Part shown: positions 1 through 5,697 of the stretch, piece by piece
Numbering within the stretch: the stretch's first letter is position 1
How the letters are laid out: the number at the start of each line of letters is the position of its first letter
Origin: Thiobacillus sp.
GTDB taxonomy: Bacteria; Pseudomonadota; Gammaproteobacteria; Burkholderiales; Thiobacillaceae
Direction: 5' to 3'
NCBI GenBank assembly: GCA_018780025.1
Contig: JADMKH010000222.1
Span: forward strand, 1-7,397
Length of the DNA: 7,397 nt
The notes under the pieces: model-generated
Databases searched by the model: none
Told to the model about the DNA's origin: nothing
Seen by the model: the letters and a program-made list of their open reading frames with translations, nothing else
Translations under genes and position numbers: made by a program

Positions 1-497
1 CGGCCTTGAAGCCTTTGCGTTCGGCGTATTTCAGGTATTGCCGCAGCAGCATCGAGGCCCAGTCGCAGGCTTCGGTGCCGCCGGCGCCGGCCTGGATGTC
101 GAGGAAGCAGTTGCTGGGGTCGGCCGGGTTGTTGAACATGCGGCGGAATTCCAGCGTACTGACGGATTGCTCAATGGTGGCGATGTCGGCCTGCACCGCG
201 ACAAGCGTCTCGTCGTCGTTTTCCTCGCGCGCCATCTCGAACAGCTCGGCGGCGTCCTTCAGGCTGGACGCCACGCGATCGAGCACCAGCACCACGTCTT
301 CCAGCGACTTGCGTTCGCGGCCCAGTTCCTGGGCGCGGGCAGCATCGTTCCAGAAGTCTGGCGACTCGGACAGGCGGATGACTTCTTCTAGGCGGTCTTG
401 CTTGACAGGGTAGTCAAAGCAACCCCCTGAGTTGGGTGGCACGCTCGCCGAGGTCGGCGAGGCTGGCTTCAATCTGATTAAGGTGTTCGGCTTCCAT
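1..497 (-). CDS. prfB: Peptide chain release factor 2 (RF2), 5' part, with programmed +1 frameshift
   Basis: RF2 recognises UGA and UAA stop codons in the ribosomal A site and triggers peptide release. The gene reads leftward from ATG at 497 and runs off the left edge. Zero-frame codons 1-27 begin MEAEHLNQIEASLADLGERA and end at an in-frame TGA (codon 28, 414-416). Reading resumes in the +1 frame with GAC (DYPVKQDRLEEVIRLSESPD) and stays open to base 1. The segment DIQAGAGGTEACDWASMLLR near the left edge is the conserved start of RF2 domain 2. About 165 residues are visible; the GGQ and tripeptide anticodon motifs lie outside the window. No clear Shine-Dalgarno precedes the ATG, which sits 14 nt after the stop of the upstream membrane-protein gene, so the two may be co-transcribed. 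Family assignment is secure. Confidence 0.97.
413..428 (-). promoter_or_regulatory. RF2 autoregulatory +1 frameshift site
   Basis: Read on the minus strand the site is AGGGGG-TTG-CTT-TGA-C. It has an internal Shine-Dalgarno-like AGGGGG (423-428), a three-base spacer, the slippery CTT (417-419) and the in-frame TGA (414-416) followed by C. This is the canonical prfB arrangement with the same SD-to-CTT spacing as in E. coli. When RF2 is scarce, slow reading of UGA lets the ribosome slip by +1 and make full-length RF2; when RF2 is plentiful, translation stops at codon 28. The open +1 frame downstream confirms that this is a programmed site and not a sequencing error. Confidence 0.96.
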
Positions 498-511
498 GAT
501 GTGCAATGCGA

Positions 512-1795
512 TTAGGCGGAAAAGCCGCGAATTATAGCCCAGGCGACGACCAGTCCCAGCCCCACCGTTCCCATGCCCGCTATTGCATGGCGCGCCATTT
601 GCCAGCCGCCTATCGTCAGGGCGAGGGTCGATTTGAAGGCCAGATTGGCCAGTACAGCGAGCGTGATGACGTTGACCAGCACCGCCACCGACAGCTTGTC
701 CAGATTATGCAGGCGCAGGCTGGAGAGGGTGATGGCGTCGACATCGGTCAGCCCCGAAACCAGCGCCACGCCGTACAGTCCGCCGGTGCCCAGCCAGTCG
801 GACAACCAGGCTGCGGCCAGCAACACCACGCCATACATCAGGCCAAAGCCCAGTGCCGTGCGCAGTTCGGTCGGGTTGCTCATTTCCAGTGCGGGGGGAT
901 CGCCTTGCGGCCGCAATTGCTGCACGCCATAGGCGGCACCGAGGCCACCCACCACCAACCCGCCGAGCAGAACCGGCAGCAACTGCGGCAGCACCGCCGG
1001 TGCCAGCACGGCGGCCAGCACGCCCAGTCGCGCCAGCACCACCAGATTGGCCAGCACGATCACGGTGACCGCAGTGGGCATCAACGCGCGGTTGGCGCGG
1101 GCGTGGCGACTGAACGACAAGGTCGTGGCGGTGGAGGAAACCAGCCCGCCCAGCAGGCCCAGCATGACCGCGCCGCGCTGTTGCCCCACCAGCCGCAGTG
1201 CGGCATAGCCGGCCAGCCCCACGCCGGCAATCAGTACCACCATCCACCAGATCTGATACGGATTCAGCGCGCCATAGGGGCCGTAGCTCTGGTTGGGCAG
1301 CAGCGGCAGAATAATCAACGCCAGCACGGCAAATTGCAGCACCGACAGCAGGTCGCGTCGAGAGAGTTTCTGGCTGATCCCGCGCAACTCGGGCTTGAAA
1401 TAGAGCAGCACGGTTGCCGCGATCCCCAGCATGACCGCCAGCTGGATTTCGTTGTGCCATACCAGAATGCCCAGGCCGTAGCACAGCAGCAGCGCCGCCA
1501 CGGTGGTGGTGCCTGGATCACTGTCCGCCTGTGTCGGCGAGTGCATATAGGCCGCAATCATCATCGCACCCACCAGCAGCATGCCGATCCCGGTCAGCCA
1601 CGGCTCGCCCAATACCGTTGCCAGATGCGCCGTCAATACCGCCAGCAAGGCCGTCAATGCAAAGGTTCGCAGTCCCGCTTTCGCCGCCGGATTGCGCTCG
1701 CGCTCCAGTCCCATCAGCAGACCGATCGCCAGCGCCACTACATAGCGCGGCAGGGTGGATAGTTCGGGGGGAAGCCAGGTAATCAGTTCATTCAT
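512..1795 (-). CDS. MgtC/SapB family membrane protein with C-terminal DUF4010 domain
   Basis: A 427-residue polytopic inner-membrane protein of unknown substrate. Residues 17-34 carry the MgtC/SapB signature, with GLLMGLERER following a first hydrophobic helix. More helices fill residues 43-135, and a second membrane half (about 150-425) matches the DUF4010 type: GLLGGLVSSTATTLSFSR near 213-230, NPTEL near 307 and GLTDVDAITLSS near 348. MgtC-like domains are linked to magnesium limitation and intramacrophage survival in pathogens, but the function of this two-domain architecture in environmental bacteria is not established. The ATG at 1795 (MNELITWLPPEL) is chosen because an upstream ATG at 1942 would add 49 polar residues (MFLLLRNCTT...) ahead of the membrane domain and extend into the divergent promoter region. 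No strong Shine-Dalgarno is seen for either. The gene ends 14 nt before prfB. Confidence 0.87.
   Translation of the reverse strand: MNELITWLPPELSTLPRYVVALAIGLLMGLERERNPAAKAGLRTFALTALLAVLTAHLATVLGEPWLTGIGMLLVGAMMIAAYMHSPTQADSDPGTTTVAALLLCYGLGILVWHNEIQLAVMLGIAATVLLYFKPELRGISQKLSRRDLLSVLQFAVLALIILPLLPNQSYGPYGALNPYQIWWMVVLIAGVGLAGYAALRLVGQQRGAVMLGLLGGLVSSTATTLSFSRHARANRALMPTAVTVIVLANLVVLARLGVLAAVLAPAVLPQLLPVLLGGLVVGGLGAAYGVQQLRPQGDPPALEMSNPTELRTALGFGLMYGVVLLAAAWLSDWLGTGGLYGVALVSGLTDVDAITLSSLRLHNLDKLSVAVLVNVITLAVLANLAFKSTLALTIGGWQMARHAIAGMGTVGLGLVVAWAIIRGFSA
531..536 (-). promoter_or_regulatory. Possible prfB promoter -10 element inside the upstream gene
   Basis: A perfect TATAAT lies on the minus strand, 34 nt upstream of the prfB ATG and inside the last codons of the preceding membrane-protein gene. 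The hexamer 17 nt further upstream (CTGGGA) is a poor -35 match, and the bases just before the -10 (GGC) only partly resemble an extended -10. It could allow prfB expression independent of the upstream gene, or it may simply encode Ala-Ile-Ile by chance. Confidence 0.25.
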
Positions 1796-1949
1796 ATTGT
1801 TTGTCTGGGTGGAGTCGCAGGGAATCCCGTTATCAGTCTGCGGCGAAATTCTGTTTCGATCAATGCATACCCAAGCGCTATCCTTTGCCCTGTATCCCGA
1901 TGTTGCGCCTTTGGTCGTGCAATTGCGTAACAATAAAAACATAAAAATA

Positions 1950-1958
1950 TGCTAATGT
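1950..1958 (+). promoter_or_regulatory. Candidate extended -10 promoter of the cytochrome/DUF302 operon
   Basis: TGCTAATGT fits an extended -10 element (TG-n-TAATGT, four of six bases matching TATAAT). It lies downstream of A-tracts that could act as an UP element, 31 nt before the start codon at 1990. No good -35 hexamer is found at 16-18 nt; TTGCGT at 1923-1928 is 24 nt away. A start near 1965 would give a leader of about 25 nt. Confidence 0.3.
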
Positions 1959-1976
1959 ACTAATTAAGATTCGATC

Positions 1977-1982
1977 AGGAGG
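1977..1982 (+). promoter_or_regulatory. Strong Shine-Dalgarno of the cytochrome gene
   Basis: A full-consensus AGGAGG is followed by seven bases and then ATG at 1990. It fixes the start codon of the diheme cytochrome and predicts efficient initiation. Confidence 0.9.
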
Positions 1983-1989
1983 AAACATC

Positions 1990-3036
1990 ATGCGGCTTCG
2001 TCTATTCGTTTTAATCCTGCTTGCGGGTATGGGCCTGACACAGGCCATGGCGGCGCCAAACGGCGCAGCGCTTTATGGTCGTAACTGTGCTTCCTGTCAT
2101 GGCGCAAAGGGTGATGGCGGAATCGGAGTTCCCCTTTCCCTGCCTTCGTTTCAGGCCGGCATCAGCGACGACTATCTGCGCAAGACCATACACGCCGGGC
2201 GGCCGGGCAGGGTGATGCCATCCTTTTCCAGTCTGAGTAAAGCTGAAGTTGATGCAATTGTTCGCCATGTGCGAACCTGGAACAAAGGTCCATCGGCCAC
2301 GTATTCAGCCAGGCAGATCAAGGGCGACCCGGTGCACGGCAAGAAGCTGTTCGGGCAGTACTGTGCATCCTGCCATGGCGTCAACGGGGAAGGCAGCACC
2401 GGCACCGGCGTCACGTTTTCGCGTCCGCGCGACTTGCCCATCATGGCCCCCGCGCTGCACAACCCCGGGTTCCTCTCCGCGGCGACCGACAGCATGATCA
2501 AGGCTACGCTCATGAACGGCCGCAAAGATACGCCGATGATTTCCTTTCGCAAGCTGGGACTCAAGGAACGGGACATCAACGATATCGTGCGTTATATCCG
2601 CAATTTTGAAAAACAGCCGTTGCCGGAGAGCGCGCAGGTATTGCAGGTGGGCAGCCCGGTGATTACCCGGGATTCACCCTATGATCTCGCAACAACCGTT
2701 GAAAACGTCAAGCGTGCGGTCAACAACAACAACTTCTTTCATGGCCGCGTGCAGACGCTGGAGTACGGGCTGACCCAGCCTGAAAACGAAAACCCCAAAC
2801 AGGTCATCGTCTACTTCTGCAATATCAGCCTGCTCAACAAGGCCTTGGCCGTCGATCCGCGCGTCGGCATGTTCCTGCCCTGCCGCATCACCATCTTCGA
2901 GCGGGACGGCAAGGTGCAGCTCATGTCGGTCGATCCCAAGGTGATGAGCCGCCTGTTCAATAATTCCGAGCTCAATCAACTGTGCGAGCAGATGGAGCAG
3001 AGCTACACCGCGATCATGGAGGAGGCAACACTATGA
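1990..3036 (+). CDS. Secreted diheme cytochrome c with C-terminal DUF302 domain
   Basis: This 348-residue protein has three parts behind a signal peptide (MRLRLFVLILLAGMGL..., likely cut after AMA near residue 21). Two class I cytochrome c domains follow: heme-binding CASCH at residues 33-37 with probable axial Met76 (RVMPSF), and CASCH at 125-129 with probable axial Met183 (TPMISF). The C-terminal part (about 225-348) is a DUF302 domain with VIVYFCN, FLPCRITIFERDGKV and FNNSELNQLC. It has three cysteines (277, 298, 332) beyond the heme cysteines. No transmembrane anchor follows the signal peptide, so a soluble periplasmic protein is expected, with hemes attached by the cytochrome c maturation system. 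The hemes imply electron transfer; the DUF302 role is unknown. The ATG has a perfect Shine-Dalgarno, and the stop overlaps the next start. The partner and pathway (perhaps sulfur or iron oxidation) are inference only. Confidence 0.93.
   Translation: MRLRLFVLILLAGMGLTQAMAAPNGAALYGRNCASCHGAKGDGGIGVPLSLPSFQAGISDDYLRKTIHAGRPGRVMPSFSSLSKAEVDAIVRHVRTWNKGPSATYSARQIKGDPVHGKKLFGQYCASCHGVNGEGSTGTGVTFSRPRDLPIMAPALHNPGFLSAATDSMIKATLMNGRKDTPMISFRKLGLKERDINDIVRYIRNFEKQPLPESAQVLQVGSPVITRDSPYDLATTVENVKRAVNNNNFFHGRVQTLEYGLTQPENENPKQVIVYFCNISLLNKALAVDPRVGMFLPCRITIFERDGKVQLMSVDPKVMSRLFNNSELNQLCEQMEQSYTAIMEEATL
3020..3025 (+). promoter_or_regulatory. Shine-Dalgarno of the stand-alone DUF302 gene
   Basis: AGGAGG sits within the last codons of the cytochrome gene, seven bases before the ATG at 3033. 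That ATG overlaps the cytochrome stop as ATGA (3033-3036). This supports the start at 3033 over an upstream in-frame ATG at 2982, which lacks a signal peptide, and indicates coupled translation of the two proteins. Confidence 0.88.
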
Positions 3037-3488
3037 AAAGGCTGATGCAAATACTGAAGGTTGGCATCCTGGCACTGTTTGTGACGGCTCCCGCCGTCGC
3101 CGACAACCTGCTCATGACGCGTATGGACAAGCCCTTCCCGGAGGCCATGGCCATACTGCAAACAGCCATTTCGTCGCGCGGTTACAAAATCACCCGCTTG
3201 CAGCAAGTGAACGAGAATTTGGAGCGGCGCGACTTCAAAAGCGACATGTACCGGGTGGTGTATTTCGGCAAGCTCGAAGAAGTGAGGCAGGTCACGGCCG
3301 CGCGGCCAGAGTTGATCCCGTTTCTGCCTCTGAACATCACGATCTTCGCAGAAGGCGAACAGACCATTCTGGTAGCCAGCCATCCGCAAGTGCTGCGGCA
3401 ATTTTTCCCGGATCCTGCGTTAAGGCCTGTCTTCGAGCGCTGGGGGAAAGATATCGAAGCGATCATGGACGAAACGCGAGAGGATTAG
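3033..3488 (+). CDS. Secreted DUF302 family protein
   Basis: A 151-residue protein with a clear signal peptide (MKRLMQILKVGILALFVTAP, cleavage probably after AVA at residue 23), so it should be periplasmic. The mature part is one DUF302 domain: FKSDMYRVVYFGK near residues 68-80, then FLPLNITIFAEGEQ at 97-110 and a VASHPQVLRQFF segment near 114-125. It lines up with the C-terminal domain of the preceding cytochrome, sharing VxYF, FLPxxITIF and the final helix ending in IMxE. It contains no cysteine at all, having Gly and Leu where the cytochrome-fused copy has Cys277 and Cys298. The four-base ATGA overlap with the cytochrome gene argues for equimolar production and a shared function. That function is not known; DUF302 is an uncharacterised fold, and lipid, metal or small-ligand binding are all open. 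Confidence 0.88.
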   Translation: MKRLMQILKVGILALFVTAPAVADNLLMTRMDKPFPEAMAILQTAISSRGYKITRLQQVNENLERRDFKSDMYRVVYFGKLEEVRQVTAARPELIPFLPLNITIFAEGEQTILVASHPQVLRQFFPDPALRPVFERWGKDIEAIMDETRED

Positions 3489-3535
3489 GGGCGTCAAGCT
3501 TGGAGTGATTCGGCGGGTTATTGATGCGCGCACTG

Positions 3536-3576
3536 ACCAACACAAACGCCACCCTTTCGGTGGCGTTTGTGTTGGT
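3536..3576. terminator. Bidirectional terminator hairpin between convergent genes
   Basis: A perfect 18-bp inverted repeat (3536-3553 with 3559-3576) encloses a five-base loop, CTTTC. The inner part is GC-rich (ACGCCACC/GGTGGCGT) and the outer right arm is T-rich (TTTGTGTTGG), so transcripts from either side form an equally strong hairpin. There is no long run of T after the stem, so efficiency is uncertain. The position, 48 nt after the DUF302 stop and 79 nt past the fic stop, fits termination of both convergent units. Confidence 0.78.
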
Positions 3577-3610
3577 GGCGGATGGTTGACGGCAAAACTC
3601 GTTGCTCGGT

Positions 3611-3649
3611 CAGCCATTTCGGACCGGTGAAAACTGGCGCCAATGGCTG
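3611..3649. repeat. Second inverted repeat downstream of fic, with GAAA loop
   Basis: CAGCCATT (3611-3618) and AATGGCTG (3642-3649) form an 8-bp outer stem. Inside, CCGGT and ACTGG can pair (one G-U) around a GAAA tetraloop when transcribed on the plus strand. It lies five bases beyond the fic stop codon, so it may form part of the 3' end of the fic transcript, though there is no adjacent T-tract. Confidence 0.45.
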
Positions 3650-3654
3650 CGTAA

Positions 3655-4803
3655 TCACCGCGACAGCAGCTCGATGTAAGGCTGGTAGCTGTAGCTCCGG
3701 TTCTTCTTCTGCCCGGTCATTTCCGTCACGATGCCCAGGTCTTCCAAGACTTTGACGGCCGCATTGGCGGTCGGAAAGGTGGTTTCCAGCTTTTGCCGCA
3801 CTCGCTCGATGGTGAAGCGCGGCATCATGGGCAGCAACTCGAACAGCCGGTAGCTGGCAGGGCCAGCCTTGGGTGCTTCGAGCAGGCGGCGCCGATCCGC
3901 CGCGATCAGACTGGCGATGGAGATGATGCTGCGTTCAGCGCCACTGGCGGCCTTGGCGACGCCTTCGAGGAAGAACGTAACCCAGGCTTCCCAGTCGCCT
4001 TCGGTGCGGATGATCGACAGGCGCCGGTAATATTCGGCCTGATGCTGCTTCAGGTAGCCGCTCAGGTACATCAGTGGCTCGGGCAACAGGCGCCAGTGTT
4101 CGAGCAGCGCTGCGATCAGCAGACGTCCGATACGGCCATTGCCGTCGAGGAAGGGGTGGATGGTTTCGAACTGGGCGTGTGCCAGCGCAATCCTGACCAG
4201 CGGCGGGAGCATGCCTGTCTCGTCGTGAATGAATTGCTCCAGGTCGCCCAGCAGATCTGCCACCCGGTCGGCCGGTGGCGGCACGAAAGCGGCGTTGCCC
4301 GGACGGGTGCCGCCGATCCAGTTCTGGGAACGGCGCAGTTCCCCGGGCTGCTTGCCGGCACCGCGTACCCCGTCCAGCAGGGCACGGTGGGCCTCACACA
4401 GCAGGCGCACGCTGATGGGCAGTCCATTGGGGTCGCGCAGGTTGTCCTGTACCAGCCGGAAGGCGCGCAGATAGTTAGTAACTTCCTCGATGTCGTCTGT
4501 GTTGCTGACGACGAACCCCGCTTCCTCGTCGAACAGGTCGGTCAATGTGGCCTGGGTGCCTTCGATTTGCGAGGTGAGCAGAGCCTCCTTGCGGATCGCG
4601 CTGTACAGCAGCCAGTCCACCGATGGCACCAGCCCCGACACCCCGGACAGACGCGCCAGCGCCAGCTCTGCCTGATGGTTCAGGTCGACATACGCCTCTG
4701 GAGCTAGCGCAGGATTGGCGGGCGGCAGCGGATTCGGGACGAAGGCCTGAACCGATTCGCCCTGCGTCGTCGAGATGGCGTAAGTGCCCGTGGTCCGCTT
4801 CAT
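3655..4803 (-). CDS. Fic family protein (probable AMP-transferase), class II self-inhibited
   Basis: A 382-residue cytoplasmic protein. The Fic core carries the catalytic signature HPFLDGNGRIGR at residues 216-227; His216 is the expected base, and Asp220, Asn222, Arg224 and Arg227 shape the nucleotide site. This motif in Fic enzymes usually transfers AMP from ATP to a protein hydroxyl. An inhibitory helix precedes it with TSQIEG at 77-82, matching (S/T)xxxE(G/N), so Glu81 should block ATP and place it among class II Fic proteins with intramolecular control. The flap segment FVPPPADR lies at 173-180. A C-terminal winged-helix-like segment (about 317-375, RFTIERVRQKLETTFPTANA) suggests DNA binding, perhaps autoregulation. 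The start MKRTTGTYAI is typical of the family, although no Shine-Dalgarno is evident. No separate antitoxin gene is adjacent. The target is unknown. Confidence 0.93.
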   Translation of the reverse strand: MKRTTGTYAISTTQGESVQAFVPNPLPPANPALAPEAYVDLNHQAELALARLSGVSGLVPSVDWLLYSAIRKEALLTSQIEGTQATLTDLFDEEAGFVVSNTDDIEEVTNYLRAFRLVQDNLRDPNGLPISVRLLCEAHRALLDGVRGAGKQPGELRRSQNWIGGTRPGNAAFVPPPADRVADLLGDLEQFIHDETGMLPPLVRIALAHAQFETIHPFLDGNGRIGRLLIAALLEHWRLLPEPLMYLSGYLKQHQAEYYRRLSIIRTEGDWEAWVTFFLEGVAKAASGAERSIISIASLIAADRRRLLEAPKAGPASYRLFELLPMMPRFTIERVRQKLETTFPTANAAVKVLEDLGIVTEMTGQKKNRSYSYQPYIELLSR

Positions 4804-4833
4804 GGTAAAGCCATCTTTAATCTGATCTCTCGG

Positions 4834-4853
4834 TATTAAATCATTCTTTAATA
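4834..4853 (-). promoter_or_regulatory. Candidate fic promoter/operator: inverted repeat over a -10 like element
   Basis: The arms TATTAAA (4834-4840) and TTTAATA (4847-4853) form a 7-bp inverted repeat. On the minus strand the left arm supplies TTTAAT, a five-of-six match to the -10 consensus about 32 nt upstream of the fic ATG. No good -35 was found. A further TCTTTAAT copy lies at 4814-4821, 31 bp (about three helical turns) from the one at 4845-4852. The Fic protein's own winged helix is a possible binder; that is inference. Confidence 0.35.
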
Positions 4854-4902
4854 AATAGCGCCAGCGTTAAAACGGCCTTTGATCAGAGGGCCTGCAGGCG
4901 AC

Positions 4903-5278
4903 CTACCCCCCCCGAACTGGCAAGGATGCCTTGACAGTCGCCGGACGGTACTGTTGCAGAATCAGCTTCTTGCGCGATCGGTCATGGCCAAACGCAATAC
5001 TGGCCATCCGTCCGTTCATCGCGCGCGGCGCAGACGGACTTTGCAGCATCGAAGAAGGCGCGAAGCTTGTGCCCGTAATCCTCGACGGTTTTGCTCTCGG
5101 GAGGAATCAGCTGGTTGCGCGCCATATGGTCGAGGATCAAGACCAGCTTCAACACCCGCTCAAAACCAACCGCAGGGCAAACAGAGAAATAGAGACTGGG
5201 CTGGGCAAAAATTGGGGCGTTTCGGCGCATCCGGGCGTAGTGCCACCCGCAGGGTAAATGCCCGGAACCCCGCGCCAC
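4903..5278 (-). pseudogene. Possible frameshifted small gene, HEPN-like fragment
   Basis: An open minus-strand frame from ATG at 5278 to TGA at 4982 gives 98 residues. Its middle (FERVLKLVLILDHMARNQLI, then a YGHKLRAFF segment) looks like real protein and loosely recalls HEPN-like helical domains, while the first ~25 residues (MARGSGHLPCGW...) look like non-coding translation. The frame ends in DERTDGQYCVWP. Just there, on the plus strand, TCCG is tandemly duplicated (5007-5014). Removing one copy would join the frame to the neighbouring open frame (ERMASIAFGHDRSRKK, ending in VRGG at a TAG, 4903-4905). This suggests one protein broken by a 4-bp duplication. I do not recognise the family with certainty, and it could be non-coding. 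The TAG follows directly on the run of eight G, another possible frameshift spot. Confidence 0.3.
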
Positions 5279-5289
5279 GCGGGGATTCG

Positions 5290-5326
5290 CGCAAAGAAAA
5301 AGGGCCTGGAGACTATCCAGGCCCTT
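5290..5326 (-). terminator. Intrinsic terminator of ssrA
   Basis: On the minus strand an 11-bp perfect stem (AAGGGCCTGGA with TCCAGGCCCTT, 5316-5326 and 5300-5310) encloses the loop TAGTC and is followed directly by TTTCTTT. It begins five nucleotides beyond the CCA end of the tmRNA, the expected place for the precursor's terminator. Confidence 0.93.
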
Positions 5327-5331
5327 GTGAT

Positions 5332-5697
5332 TGGTGGAGGCGGCGGGAATCGAACCCGCGTCCGAAAGCCCTCTACAGGCAGTTCTACATACTTAGTCCG
5401 GTGATTTATTGCTTTAACCTCGGTTACGCCCGCCGAACAGGCTGAACTTTGGCGAGTGGCCTTGATTTAATGTCTGCCCAAGCCACCCGGACAGCCACGA
5501 TCATACTGAGATTACCCTGCTGTTAGTTGCCTAACCCACCCCGTATGCTGGATGGTGCAGGGTCCGGCGCATTAAGCGGCCAGAGCGTAAGTTTCGTCGT
5601 TTGCGTTTAAACGATTTTCAGTTGGATTTACGAGGTGCTCTGACCCTCGGTATGCCCTACGCTGCTTCGCGACCCCCGTCGAAGCCAGGTCGCCCCC
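5332..5697 (-). ncRNA. ssrA: Transfer-messenger RNA (tmRNA)
   Basis: tmRNA with SmpB rescues stalled ribosomes: it acts first as alanyl-tRNA, then as mRNA for a degradation tag. The 366-nt molecule starts GGGGGCGACCTGGC at 5697 and ends CCTCCACCA at 5332. The ends pair as a 7-bp acceptor stem (GGGGGCG with CGCCTCC) that includes the G3-U70 wobble, the alanyl-tRNA synthetase identity pair. The T-arm appears as GCGGGTTCGATTCCCGC just before the 3' end, with CCA encoded. The 5' segment GGCTTCGACGGGGGTCGCGAAGC is typical. The tag frame is internal (5572-5604). A terminator follows at once; upstream, sirB2 ends 84 nt away in the same direction with no obvious terminator between, so read-through from that operon is possible. 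I found no convincing promoter. Confidence 0.97.
5572..5604 (-). other. tmRNA proteolysis-tag reading frame
   Basis: Resume codon GCA at 5604-5602 is followed by codons for NDETYALAA and TAA (5574-5572). With the alanine carried by tmRNA itself, the appended tag is AANDETYALAA. It differs from the E. coli tag AANDENYALAA only by Thr for Asn at position 6. The terminal LAA is the ClpXP recognition end and is intact. Confidence 0.96.

Larger units (their letters stand above)
1796..1989. other. Divergent intergenic region with AT-rich core
   Basis: This 194-bp space separates the leftward MgtC/DUF4010 gene from the rightward cytochrome operon, so it must hold both promoters. Its right third (about 1929-1970) is markedly AT-rich with A-tracts (AATAAAAACATAAAAATAT), unlike the surrounding GC-rich coding DNA. 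I could not identify a convincing promoter for the leftward gene here. Confidence 0.6.
4804..5299. other. Gene-poor stretch between fic and ssrA
   Basis: About 500 bases without an intact recognised gene. From left to right: the AT-rich fic upstream region (4804-4870), a run of eight C (4906-4913), a possible broken minus-strand gene (4903-5278), and the tail of the ssrA terminator. No insertion-sequence end, integrase fragment, tRNA or repeat of the ssrA 3' end was found in it. Confidence 0.6.

Noticed and set aside
506..1762. Long plus-strand open frame of 418 codons opposite the MgtC/DUF4010 gene
   Set aside because: Its translation is extremely rich in Gln, His and Arg with no domain, typical of the antisense of a Leu/Ala-rich membrane gene in GC-rich DNA. 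The minus frame has recognisable family motifs.
1796..1942. 49-residue N-terminal extension of the MgtC/DUF4010 protein
   Set aside because: The extension is polar, lacks signal or membrane character, and would occupy most of the divergent promoter region. Family members begin close to the first membrane helix.
3793..4707. Plus-strand open frame of 304 codons opposite fic
   Set aside because: No domain, signal or Shine-Dalgarno is seen, and the opposite strand carries a complete Fic protein with catalytic and inhibitory motifs.
4906..4913. Run of eight C as a phase-variation tract
   Set aside because: It lies at the very end of a doubtful open frame next to its stop codon, not within a supported gene or promoter, so a switching role is not supported.
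5332..5360. ssrA 3' end as half of an att direct repeat inside this window
   Set aside because: I looked for a second copy of the GGTGGAGGCGGCGGGAATCG segment and found none in the window, so an island boundary cannot be drawn from this sequence alone.
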